Shown: positions 1-6,854 of the stretch, one piece after another
How the letters are laid out: each line of letters starts with the position of its first letter
How positions within the stretch are numbered: position 1 is the stretch's first letter
NCBI GenBank assembly: GCA_046758065.1
Contig: JBHHZM010000059.1
Span: 1 to 19,345, forward strand
DNA length: 19,345 bases
Direction: 5' to 3'
From: JBHHZM01 sp046758065
Lineage (GTDB): Bacteria; Pseudomonadota; Alphaproteobacteria; JAAXGF01
Notes under the pieces: model-generated
Database searches by the model: none
What the model was told of the DNA's origin: nothing
The model's input: the letters and a program-made list of their open reading frames with translations, nothing else
Translations under genes and position numbers: made by a program

Positions 1-323
1 CGCGCCGGGCGGACGTTGGCGTACTGGTCGAAGCCCTGGCAGATGGCGAGCCTCAAGCCCCAGAGCGTGACGTGGTCGGGAATGTCGGGAGCGCCGACGG
101 CGCCGAAGTAGACGGCGTTGAAGGAACGCAGCGTCTCGAGGCCGTCGGGCGGCATCATATGGCCGTGGGCGCGGTAATGGTCGGACCCCCAGGGCAAGCG
201 CTCGATGGCGAGTTGGAGGCCGGGGCAGGCCGTTTCGAGCGCCGCGAGGGCGTCGAGACCGGCGGCGATCACCTCGCCGCCGACCCCGTCGCCCGGAATG
301 ATCGCGATGCGATGGCGTCCCAC
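1..323 (-). CDS. Tartrate dehydrogenase-like NAD-dependent beta-decarboxylating dehydrogenase (N-terminal part, cut by window edge)
   Basis: About 107 N-terminal residues are visible; the rest lies beyond the left edge. Reading leftward from a GTG at 323, the protein begins with the IIPGDGVGGEV nucleotide-binding start typical of isopropylmalate, isocitrate and tartrate dehydrogenases. It continues through PWGSDHY, HGHMMPPDG and GAVGAPDIPDHVTLWGLRL and reaches FDQYANVRP. The PDHVTLWGL block and the following FDQYxNxRP are more like tartrate dehydrogenase/decarboxylase than LeuB. That enzyme is known to oxidise tartrate or D-malate with NAD, using a divalent metal, in the cytoplasm. GTG is chosen because GGGAGA lies just upstream and no ATG fits. 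It is divergent from the importer operon and shares a 616-bp intergenic region with it. Family is clear; exact substrate is not. Confidence 0.82.
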   Translation of the reverse strand, partial: MGRHRIAIIPGDGVGGEVIAAGLDALAALETACPGLQLAIERLPWGSDHYRAHGHMMPPDGLETLRSFNAVYFGAVGAPDIPDHVTLWGLRLAICQGFDQYANVRPA

Positions 324-484
324 GTTCGTCCGTTCTCCCGGAAAGGCTTTCGGTCCGAGCTTAGGCCGGATTTCTCGCCAAAGTCACGAGCGGCATCGCA
401 TGTGCGCGGCGCGACTCTGCTAGGAATCCGGACTTGGGCCGAGACGGCATACCCCTCGAGTCGTCTCACGCGGCTCCCGATATG

Positions 485-495
485 TGGTAAGACCA
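485..495. promoter_or_regulatory. Candidate FCD-GntR operator, perfect inverted repeat
   Basis: TGGTAAGACCA is a perfect TGGT-N3-ACCA inverted repeat. It fits the TNGTNNNACNA pattern known for FadR/FCD-class GntR regulators and resembles the two sites next to the gntR gene at 5674-5686 and 5763-5775. It lies about 160 bp upstream of the tartrate dehydrogenase-like start. Confidence 0.5.
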
Positions 496-774
496 GAATG
501 CCGTAAGTCTCCATCGCCGTCGGCCGGGTCGGGCCACCACGGGTCCGGCGACAGCCGCGGAGGGCCGCCGCCCGGGCTGCGGAAAAGCGCACGATTACGA
601 CGATTTGCCCAAGCGCGGCGGTTTCGTGTTGATTTTTTCCCGACGTGGCGGAACACTTGACCGACAGCGCGCGCGTGTCACGGAGGGAGGCACCACAGGA
701 AACCACGATCGCCATCGCCCTTGCCGCCCGGAAATATCGGGACAGTCCCCCGGCATGTCGTTCGCGGCTGCGGT

Positions 775-787
775 CTGGATAAACCAG
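775..787. promoter_or_regulatory. Candidate degenerate GntR operator upstream of the importer operon
   Basis: CTGGATAAACCAG has CTGG and CCAG arms and matches 9 of 13 positions of the composite CTGGTATTACCAG seen near gntR. It lies 150 bp before the substrate-binding protein gene. Weaker than the other sites. Confidence 0.35.
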
Positions 788-939
788 ATAGCCGGGTGCG
801 AAGCGATCACGGTTTCCACGACCGTTGACACGGCGCGGAAACAGGAGCGGCGTGGCCGGGGGGTAAAATGGCCGCGCGGCGGCTCCGGGCTCATCGTGAC
901 GGGTGAGCCGGAAAAACGAACAAACAGAGGAGGACTATC

Positions 940-2091
940 ATGTTCTGTCATCCGACGCGCCGAGATATTCTCAAATACGCTGGCGCCACCGCGGCGTTCG
1001 CCGGCGCCGGTCCATTGCTCTCGCGCGCGGCCCGCGCGGCCCGCGAGAAGGAACTCAACATCCTGTGCTGGGAAGGCTACAACACGGACGACGTGCTCGA
1101 TCCTTTCCGTCGCCGGCACAGTGCCAAGGTCCAGGCCGAGAGCGGCACCTCGGATCCCGACATGATCAACAAGCTGCGTGCCGGCGAGGTCAACGTCTGG
1201 GACATCATCAACGTCAACCAGCCGTGGGCGCGCGAGCAGATGTACCCCGAAGGGCTGATCAAGCCGCTGCCGCGCGAGCGTTTCGAGCCTTACTTCTCCA
1301 AGATGATGCCGCACTTCCACCCGCCTTTTAAGTGGGCGATGGACCAGAGCGGCAAAGAGCTTATCGGTATGTCTCAGCGCTTCGGGCCGTTCAACTTCGT
1401 CGTCAACACCGACAAGATTTCGCGGGCGACGGCCGAGGACCAGGGTTTCAAGCTGTTTCTTGACCCCAAGATGAAGGGCAAGTACGGCCTGCTCACCTAT
1501 GACAACTGGAACATCTTCCACATGAGCATCGCGGCCGACGTCGATCCGTTCGCCAAGCACTCGGACGCCGATATCGCCGCCTTCGAGAAGGTTGCCTACA
1601 AGGTCTTCAAGGATGCCAAGCTGCTGACCGACGACCTGGTGCAGATGAATCTCGCCTTGATCAACGGCGAGATCGACGCCTACTTCACCGGCGGTACCTA
1701 CACCGCGTCGCCGGCGCGTTTCGACGGCGCGCGCAACGTGCGCGGCATCACGCCGAAACGGGGACCGATGAACGGCAAGGGCGGTATCGTGTGGATCGAG
1801 ATCACTTCGACCGTCAACAATCCACGGCTTTCACCGCTCGCCCACGACTTCCTCGAGTACGTCCAGGAACCCGACACTTCCAAGGTGGTGGCCTTTGCCG
1901 AGGGAACCTACAACCCGGTGGCACAGATGGGCCGGCCGGACGTGCTCGCCAAGTTCAACAAGGACGAGCTCGACGCCATCCAGTGGGATTCGCTCGAGGA
2001 GGAACTGGCCAACTCGGTCGACTACGAGATCAACCCCGACTACGATCGCATGAACGACATTTACGAGGCGGCCAAGCGCGCGCGTAGCTAG
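940..2091 (+). CDS. PotD/PotF-type ABC transporter substrate-binding protein, Tat-exported
   Basis: This 383-residue protein is the likely periplasmic receptor of the importer encoded downstream. The N-terminus has a twin-arginine signal (TRRDILKY, residues 6-13), an Ala/Gly-rich hydrophobic stretch, and a probable cleavage site near residue 33. Mature sequence starts with ELNILCWEGYNTDDVLDPF, typical of the spermidine/putrescine-binding family, and continues with the ligand-lobe pattern of that family (SGTSDPDMINKLRAGEVNVWDI). Length is normal for the family. The ATG at 940 follows an AGGAGG site at good spacing. It is first in a potDABC-ordered operon. The family binds polyamines but also other amines, amino acids and opines. 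Given the gamma-glutamyl and glutamate-synthase-like genes nearby, an amine or amino-acid-like ligand is plausible. The ligand cannot be read from sequence. Confidence 0.88.
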   Translation: MFCHPTRRDILKYAGATAAFAGAGPLLSRAARAAREKELNILCWEGYNTDDVLDPFRRRHSAKVQAESGTSDPDMINKLRAGEVNVWDIINVNQPWAREQMYPEGLIKPLPRERFEPYFSKMMPHFHPPFKWAMDQSGKELIGMSQRFGPFNFVVNTDKISRATAEDQGFKLFLDPKMKGKYGLLTYDNWNIFHMSIAADVDPFAKHSDADIAAFEKVAYKVFKDAKLLTDDLVQMNLALINGEIDAYFTGGTYTASPARFDGARNVRGITPKRGPMNGKGGIVWIEITSTVNNPRLSPLAHDFLEYVQEPDTSKVVAFAEGTYNPVAQMGRPDVLAKFNKDELDAIQWDSLEEELANSVDYEINPDYDRMNDIYEAAKRARS

Positions 2092-2126
2092 TCCGACGAC
2101 GGTCGTCGGCAAAAGGGAGGGCCGGG

Positions 2127-3197
2127 GTGGCGACGGACGCGCTGCCGATCCTGCGCCTGGTCGGCCTGACCAAGCATTTCGGATTGCTCAAGGCCGTCGA
2201 AGGCGTCACCCTGGATATCCACGACGGTGAGTTCTTCACCGTCGTGGGGCCTTCCGGCAGCGGCAAGACGACGCTGCTGCGTATGCTGACTGGCATGGAA
2301 CAGCCCAGCGACGGCGACATCCTGCTGCACGGCGAACGCATCAACGACGTGCCGGCCAACAAGCGGCCGACCTGCATGGTGTTCCAGTCTCTGGCGCTGT
2401 TTCCCCACCGCACGGTCGGCCAGAACATCGAGTTCTCGCTCAAGATCAAAGGCGTCGCGCCCGCCGAGCGTCGCCTTCGCTGCGAGCAGTTGATGAGCCA
2501 GTTGCAGCTTCCCGCCGACTACTACAACAAGAACGTCAACCAGTGCTCGGGCGGGGAACGCCAGCGCGTGGCACTCGCCCGGGCGCTCGCCTTCGACCCC
2601 GAGATCCTGTTCTTCGACGAGCCGCTGTCGGCGGTCGACTACCTGCTGCGCAAGGCGCTCGAGGTCGAGCTCAAGGACATTCACCGCGAAACCGGCAAGA
2701 CCTTCGTCTACATCACCCATTCGCTCGAAGAGGCGATGGTGATGAGCAACCGGATCGGCATCATGCGCGCCGGGCGGCTGGTGCAGGTCGGCACGCCGGA
2801 CGAAATCTACAACCGCCCGAGCAATCGCTTTGTCTCGGAGTTCATGGGCGAGGTCAACGTCTTCGAGGTCGAAGCGGGACCCGACGGCCGCGTGATCTGC
2901 CCGGCGCTCGACAGCAGCTTCACCGCGCCGCCGGGCGCCGCCCGCTTCACCACCGGCCATCTCGTCATCCGTCCCGAATCGATGCGCTTCCTCGATTCGC
3001 CCGGGGACGCCGAAAACCACCTGAGCGGACGGCTCTACAACGAATACTCGCTCGGCTCGCGCATGCAGTACCAGGTGCGCGTGGGCGAGGCCGTCTTCAT
3101 TGTCGAGAAACTGCGCGACCAGCGCTACGCCGGCAACCTCGACGACAGCGTGATCATCGGCTGGGACGCCGTGGACAGCATTCTGGTGGGAGAGTGA
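2127..3197 (+). CDS. PotA-type ABC transporter ATP-binding protein
   Basis: A 356-residue cytoplasmic ATPase that would power uptake with the two permeases downstream. Walker A is GPSGSGKT (41-48), the Q-loop is VFQSLALFPH (85-94), Walker B is ILFFDEP (160-166) and the switch histidine is in THSLEEA (H198). The signature is CSGGERQ (140-146), not the usual LSGGQ, and the D-loop reads SAVD. Residues after about 240 form a TOBE-like regulatory region, normal for the CUT1/MOI importer ATPases. The start is GTG at 2127, supported by AAAAGGGAGG just upstream; no better start fits. It lies 35 nt after the binding-protein gene and touches the next gene. Confidence 0.9.
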   Translation: MATDALPILRLVGLTKHFGLLKAVEGVTLDIHDGEFFTVVGPSGSGKTTLLRMLTGMEQPSDGDILLHGERINDVPANKRPTCMVFQSLALFPHRTVGQNIEFSLKIKGVAPAERRLRCEQLMSQLQLPADYYNKNVNQCSGGERQRVALARALAFDPEILFFDEPLSAVDYLLRKALEVELKDIHRETGKTFVYITHSLEEAMVMSNRIGIMRAGRLVQVGTPDEIYNRPSNRFVSEFMGEVNVFEVEAGPDGRVICPALDSSFTAPPGAARFTTGHLVIRPESMRFLDSPGDAENHLSGRLYNEYSLGSRMQYQVRVGEAVFIVEKLRDQRYAGNLDDSVIIGWDAVDSILVGE

Positions 3198-3199
3198 GC

Positions 3200-4087
3200 G
3201 TGACGAGCGGCGCCGAAAGAACAGCAGGCCGGCGGTTCCGCGCGTGGCTCAGCGAACCCGGGACGCGGTGCTCGATTCCGGTGATGACGCTGCTCGTCGC
3301 CGGTTTCGCGGCGCCGCTTCTGGTCATCGTCGGCTACAGTCTGATGCCGCCCAAGACCTTCGATTTTCTTCATCTGCCGACGCTCGAGAATTTCGCCTAC
3401 ATTGTCGAGGAGACCTACTACCGCTCGGCGCTGTGGTCGCTCGGTCTGGCGGTGACGACGGTGCTGTTGCTGCTCGTTCTCTGCTACCCGCTGGCCTACG
3501 CCATGGCCAAGGTGTTCGGCAAGTGGTCTAATCTGCTGACCCTGGTCCTCGTCATTCCGCTTTTCGTCTCCGAGAACATCCGGCTCTTCGGCTGGGTGCT
3601 GTTTTTCGTCAAGAACGGAGTCTTCTCGGGCGCGCTCGGCGCTTATTTCGGCATCGAGGTGGGAAGCTTGATCTACAACGTCGAGGCCATCGTCTTCGGT
3701 CTCGTCTATGTTTATCTCCCGTTCATGCTGTTCCCACTGGTGCTCGGCATCTCGATGGTGCCCGACGAGGTGCGCGCCGCGGCCGCCGACCTCGGCGCGA
3801 GCCGTCTGCAGGTGTTCCGCGAAGTCGAGCTGCCGCTGTCGATGCCGGGGATTCTGATCGGCGCCCTGCTTACCTTCATCCTGTCGATGGGTTCGCTCGC
3901 CGAGGCCAAGATTCTCGGCGGTCAGGCGGTCATCATGATCGCCGACGATATCGAATCGGCCTTCACCTACGGCCAGAACTGGCCGCGCGGTTCGGCGCTT
4001 TCGGTGCTGCTGATCGCCCTCGTCGGCGGTCTCGTCGCCTATGTGCTGCGCCGGATCGACCTCGACGCTATTCTGGGGAGACGCTAG
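3200..4087 (+). CDS. PotB-type ABC transporter permease
   Basis: Inner-membrane permease of about 295 residues with six or so hydrophobic segments. The first is around residues 27-46, after a short basic N-terminus (RRFRAW). The EAA loop that docks onto the ATPase is clear near residues 188-218: PDEVRAAAADLGASRLQVF, followed by a conserved proline-glycine. There is no ATG start. GTG at 3200 has GGGAG seven bases upstream. GTG at 3194 would overlap the previous stop as GTGA but sits too close to that ribosome site, so I prefer 3200. Either way the gene is translationally coupled to the ATPase. It pairs with the next permease to form the heterodimeric channel. Confidence 0.87.
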   Translation: MTSGAERTAGRRFRAWLSEPGTRCSIPVMTLLVAGFAAPLLVIVGYSLMPPKTFDFLHLPTLENFAYIVEETYYRSALWSLGLAVTTVLLLLVLCYPLAYAMAKVFGKWSNLLTLVLVIPLFVSENIRLFGWVLFFVKNGVFSGALGAYFGIEVGSLIYNVEAIVFGLVYVYLPFMLFPLVLGISMVPDEVRAAAADLGASRLQVFREVELPLSMPGILIGALLTFILSMGSLAEAKILGGQAVIMIADDIESAFTYGQNWPRGSALSVLLIALVGGLVAYVLRRIDLDAILGRR

Positions 4088-4090
4088 GCC

Positions 4091-4897
4091 ATGCCGGGGC
4101 GGCATCGGCGTCTGATGCGCGCTCTGTTCCGGGTCTGGGGGGCGTGTATCGTCGTGTTCCTCTACCTCCCGATCTTCTGTGGTGCGCTCGCCTCGTTTTC
4201 GGCCAACCGGTATTTTCGCTTTCCCATTCCGCGCTACGATTTCAAGTGGTACGGCAAGGTGTTCTCCTCGCTTTCGGTTCGGGACCTGTTCGAGACTTCG
4301 GTAACGATCGCCGCGCTGGTCGCGCTGATCTCGGTGGTGCTGGCGTTCTTCGGGGCGCTCGCCTTCGCGCGCTACGACTGGAAGGGACGCAAGCTCTACC
4401 AGAAGCTCGTGCTGCTGCCGATCTTCTTCCCCCAGGCGGTGCTGGGGCTTGCGTTGCTGCTCTGGTTCAACGCGCTCGGCATCATCCCCGACTGGCGCAC
4501 CGCGGTGTTCGCACACCTCGTCTGGATCGTGCCGATCGCCACGCTGGTCATCTCGATCCAGACCTACAGCCTCGATCCGGCGCTCGAAGAAGCGGCCTTC
4601 GATCTCGGCGCCAGCCGCTGGCAGGTGCTGCGCGAGGTGACCCTGCCGATCCTCGCGCCGGGCATTTTTTCGGGCGCCCTGTTCTCGTTCCTGCTGTCGT
4701 GGGGGAATTTCCCGATCTCGCTGTTCACCACCGGCGCCGACAGCACCCTGCCCGAATGGCTCTACGCCAAGATGGTGGCCGGTTACACGCCGCTGGTGCC
4801 GACGCTGGGCACGCTGACCACCGCGGGCGCGGCGCTGCTCGCGCTCGTCGGCTACATCGTCTTCGAAGCGCGCCGGCGTCGGGCGGTGGGGGAATGA
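4091..4897 (+). CDS. PotC-type ABC transporter permease
   Basis: Second inner-membrane permease, 268 residues. It has an N-terminal membrane segment (GACIVVFLYLPIF), the family's SFSANRYFRFP-like periplasmic loop, several more hydrophobic segments, and an EAA loop near residues 163-191 (LEEAAFDLGASRWQVLREV). The ATG is 3 nt after the previous stop, with GGGGAG upstream. Last gene of the importer operon. Its final 46 bp overlap the 3' end of the convergent gntR gene, and no terminator hairpin separates them, so readthrough or antisense pairing between the two messages is possible. Confidence 0.88.
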   Translation: MPGRHRRLMRALFRVWGACIVVFLYLPIFCGALASFSANRYFRFPIPRYDFKWYGKVFSSLSVRDLFETSVTIAALVALISVVLAFFGALAFARYDWKGRKLYQKLVLLPIFFPQAVLGLALLLWFNALGIIPDWRTAVFAHLVWIVPIATLVISIQTYSLDPALEEAAFDLGASRWQVLREVTLPILAPGIFSGALFSFLLSWGNFPISLFTTGADSTLPEWLYAKMVAGYTPLVPTLGTLTTAGAALLALVGYIVFEARRRRAVGE

Positions 4898-5637
4898 GCA
4901 ACCACCTCGGATCTCGCGGAGTCGGCGTTCTTGCGCGTGTAGTAGCGCAGCTCGCGGATGACGAAATCGAGATGTTCACGCATCCTCTGCCTGGCGCGCT
5001 CGGGCGCGTGCTCGCGGATCGCCTCGAAGATGGCGCAGTGCTGGCTGAAGATGGTGTCGCGGTAATGCCTCGAAGCGTTGAGACGCGAGGCGACGACCAG
5101 CGCGGCCTTCGCGAGGGCGTCGTGCAACGTCGCCATGAGATGGGTGAGCACCGTGCTGCCGGCGGCCTGGGCGATCCGGCAATGGAAGCGTGCATCGACC
5201 TCTTCGCCGGTTTTGCGCTCGCGGTGGACGCGCTCGAGCTCGGCGATGATCGCGGCGAGATCCTCGATGTCCCGGGACGTGGCGAACTCGGCGGCGAGCG
5301 AGACGGTGTACGTTTCGAGCTCACGCCGCACCTCGAGCAGTTCGGTGGCGCGTTCGAGACTGTCACCGATCAGGTTGACGAGCGGACTGCCGAGCGCCGC
5401 CGTCCCCGCGATCCTGACGAAGACACCCTGTCGCGGGCGAATCTCCAGCAGCCCCTGGCCGACGAGCAGGTTGAGCGCTTCGCGCACCACCGGGCGGCTG
5501 ACCTGCATCTGCTTGGCCAGCGCGCGCTCGCTGGGCAGGCGGTCGCCGGGTACGAGCGTCCCGTCGTCGATGCGTTCGCGCAGCCGCTCGAACACCACAT
5601 CGACGACTTTCTTGGGTTTGATCGGACCGAAAGTCAT
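4852..5637 (-). CDS. FadR/FCD-class GntR transcriptional regulator
   Basis: A 261-residue regulator. The N-terminal winged helix-turn-helix (about 8-75) shows GDRLPSERALAKQMQVSRPVVREALNLLVGQGLLEIRPRQGVFV, here noted only as its core residues 31-50 and 51-74. The C-terminal all-helical FCD domain (about 95-235) carries likely metal or ligand residues D148 and H152 (DARFH), H200 (SQHCAIFEAI) and H222 (REHL). This class is usually a ligand-released repressor of a neighbouring catabolic operon. It is divergent from the DUF3830-GS operon and convergent with the importer. Inverted repeats matching the class consensus lie over its own promoter and over the divergent one, which suggests control of both. 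The ligand is unknown. The ribosome site is weak. Confidence 0.9.
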   Translation of the reverse strand: MTFGPIKPKKVVDVVFERLRERIDDGTLVPGDRLPSERALAKQMQVSRPVVREALNLLVGQGLLEIRPRQGVFVRIAGTAALGSPLVNLIGDSLERATELLEVRRELETYTVSLAAEFATSRDIEDLAAIIAELERVHRERKTGEEVDARFHCRIAQAAGSTVLTHLMATLHDALAKAALVVASRLNASRHYRDTIFSQHCAIFEAIREHAPERARQRMREHLDFVIRELRYYTRKNADSARSEVVAHSPTARRRRASKTM

Positions 5638-5673
5638 CGCGGGATGCGCCCGTTCCGCCCTTCATTCGATAAA

Positions 5674-5686
5674 CTGATATTACCAG
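5674..5686. promoter_or_regulatory. Candidate GntR operator over the gntR promoter
   Basis: CTGATATTACCAG is an inverted repeat with one mismatched pair, close to the site at 5763-5775. It covers the predicted -10 of the leftward gntR promoter, so binding would autorepress. Confidence 0.55.
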
Positions 5687-5705
5687 AGAAAGGGAACGTC
5701 GGCAA
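5677..5705 (-). promoter_or_regulatory. Predicted gntR promoter
   Basis: On the minus strand TTGCCG (5705-5700) and TAATAT (5682-5677) are 17 nt apart. That places a start near 5670 and leaves a leader of about 33 nt before the gntR ATG. Each box matches consensus at 4 of 6 positions. Confidence 0.4.
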
Positions 5706-5726
5706 CGCGGTATAGTGCTCGTTACA

Positions 5727-5756
5727 TTGACATAACGAATGTTCTCGTGTTACAAT
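5727..5756 (+). promoter_or_regulatory. Strong sigma-70 promoter of the DUF3830-glx-GS operon
   Basis: A perfect TTGACA (5727-5732) is followed after 18 nt by TACAAT (5751-5756), 5 of 6 to consensus. The predicted start near 5763 falls on the first base of the operator at 5763-5775, the usual arrangement for repression. It leaves a leader of about 70 nt. Confidence 0.6.
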
Positions 5757-5762
5757 TTTTTT

Positions 5763-5775
5763 CTGGTATTACCAA
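5763..5775. promoter_or_regulatory. Candidate GntR operator at the transcription start of the glx-GS operon
   Basis: CTGGTATTACCAA contains a perfect TGGTA-T-TACCA inverted repeat that matches the TNGTNNNACNA pattern of FCD-class GntR proteins. It begins at the predicted transcription start, 89 bp from its partner at 5674-5686. Confidence 0.6.
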
Positions 5776-5832
5776 TGGTTACGGCAATTCATGACGCAAC
5801 GGGCCACAGGGAACAGGGCCGGGAGACGAGAC

Positions 5833-6216
5833 ATGGGACGTCGTTTCACCATGGACTTCGGCGGCAGCCGGGTGGTCGCCGAGTTGATCGAGGACAAGGC
5901 GCCGAACGTCTGTCGGGCGTTCACCCGGGCGCTCCCCGCCAAGGTCTTTACGGCGCACGCCAAGTTCGCCGGCGAAGAGCTCATCGTCATGGTGCCGTTC
6001 TTCTGCAACCCGGAGAACGAAATCCTCGACGTCAAGCCGGGCGACATCGGCTATTACCCCGGGCGGCAGACGATATGCATCTTCTACGGCGATACCAGGC
6101 CGTTCGGTCACGTCAGCGTGTTCGCCCGGGTGGTCGAAGGGCTCGGCAAGCTCCGGCCGGTGGGGCGCAAGGTACTGCGTGCGGGGCCGGTCGCCGCGAC
6201 GTTCAGGCTGGCGTGA
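5833..6216 (+). CDS. DUF3830 family protein (cyclophilin-like fold)
   Basis: A small cytoplasmic protein of 127 residues without signal peptide or membrane segment. It resembles the DUF3830 family, predicted to have a cyclophilin-like beta-barrel: an N-terminal strand region (RRFTMDFGGSRVVAEL), an NVCRAFTRALP helix, then the family's PGDIGYYPGR and ICIFYGDTRPFGHVSVFA region. No catalytic function is established. I chose the ATG at 5833, which follows GGGAGACGAGAC; an in-frame ATG at 5791 lacks such a site. It is the first gene after the operator-covered promoter and lies 13 nt before the next gene. Members often sit beside amino-acid or amide catabolism genes, which fits here but does not define a role. 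Confidence 0.75.
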   Translation: MGRRFTMDFGGSRVVAELIEDKAPNVCRAFTRALPAKVFTAHAKFAGEELIVMVPFFCNPENEILDVKPGDIGYYPGRQTICIFYGDTRPFGHVSVFARVVEGLGKLRPVGRKVLRAGPVAATFRLA

Positions 6217-6229
6217 AGGGGGCGGAACG

Positions 6230-6814
6230 ATGACACGCAAACCGACCCGCGCGACGCGGCCGCGAAAGTCCGCGGCGGCGAAGGCGCCGGCGCAGGGAAG
6301 GGCGAAAAAGGCGGCGAAAAATAAGGCAACGACGAGCGCTGCGCCGACGACGGAGGAAATGCTCGGCGATCTCGAGCGCTTCTTTGCCGGGGCGTGGCGT
6401 CGGGAGCCGGCGGACGTCGCGCGGCTGCGCCGTCACGCGCTGCCGCCCATGGGCAACATGCCCTGTATGCTCTACGCCAATTTCAACACCTTCTGGCTGG
6501 GCGAGAACGTCCAGGTGCTGCGCCAGCTTGCGCTCGACAAGGCGCTTCCGTCCCGGGCGCTCAACCGGATGGCCGCCGCGCTGCTCGCCCGCCACGCGGC
6601 CCGACTCGCCAAGTGGAAACTCCATGCCACGGTGCGCCTGCTCCATCGCCTCGTCGCTTATTTCGAGGGCGAAGGCGCGAAGACCCACCGCGAGTTCGTC
6701 GCCGTGGCGGAGGCGCTGATGATGGCCGGCGACCGGATCAACGCTTGGATCGACGCGGCGATCCCCTGGAGTCAGCTCGACGCGAAGGTCAGGCCGTTTC
6801 CGCCCGCGACCTGA
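6230..6814 (+). CDS. Unrecognised 194-aa protein with a Lys/Ala-rich basic N-terminus
   Basis: I do not recognise the family. Residues 1-37 are low-complexity and strongly basic, rich in Lys, Ala, Arg and Thr (like histone H1 tails or flexible linkers). Residues from about 40 form a compact, mostly helical domain. Its most distinctive parts are PPMGNMPCMLYANFNTFWLG and, further on, repeated helices such as LARHAARLAKWKLHATVRLLHRL, quoted here by their cores near 74-93 and 122-144. A final stretch reads INAWIDAAIPWSQLD. No signal peptide or membrane segment is evident. The ATG at 6230 has GAAGGGGGCGGA upstream. Its place between DUF3830 and the amidotransferase, in one tight operon, suggests an accessory role in the GS/GlxBCD system. 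A structural or nucleic-acid-binding role for the tail is only a guess. Confidence 0.8.
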   Translation: MTRKPTRATRPRKSAAAKAPAQGRAKKAAKNKATTSAAPTTEEMLGDLERFFAGAWRREPADVARLRRHALPPMGNMPCMLYANFNTFWLGENVQVLRQLALDKALPSRALNRMAAALLARHAARLAKWKLHATVRLLHRLVAYFEGEGAKTHREFVAVAEALMMAGDRINAWIDAAIPWSQLDAKVRPFPPAT

Positions 6815-6854
6815 CCGCGGGCGGGAGACGCGACGGCACGAAAGAGGGCGCGCC

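Larger units (their letters stand above)
324..939. other. Intergenic region between two divergent operons, no convincing gene
   Basis: I see no protein gene here. Open frames in it are arginine-rich and lack family resemblance. It holds two candidate GntR operators (485-495 and 775-787), a perfect TTGACA at 825-830 without a good -10 at normal spacing, and an isolated TAAAAT at 864-869. Much of it is probably upstream regulatory DNA and 5' leader for the importer operon, whose strong AGGAGG site lies just before 940. Confidence 0.6.

Noticed and set aside
727..741. CCCG-GAAATAT-CGGG hairpin in the first intergenic region
   Set aside because: Only a 4-bp stem with no T tract and no nearby gene end; expected by chance in GC-rich DNA.
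825..869. Perfect TTGACA at 825-830 with TAAAAT at 864-869 as the importer promoter
   Set aside because: The boxes are 33 nt apart, far beyond a usable spacing, and neither has a good partner at 16-19 nt.
595..1560. 321-codon minus-strand open frame opposite the substrate-binding protein gene
   Set aside because: It is the antisense of a clear PotD-like gene, has no recognisable motif, and exists because of GC-biased codons. Similar long antisense frames elsewhere in the window were rejected for the same reason.
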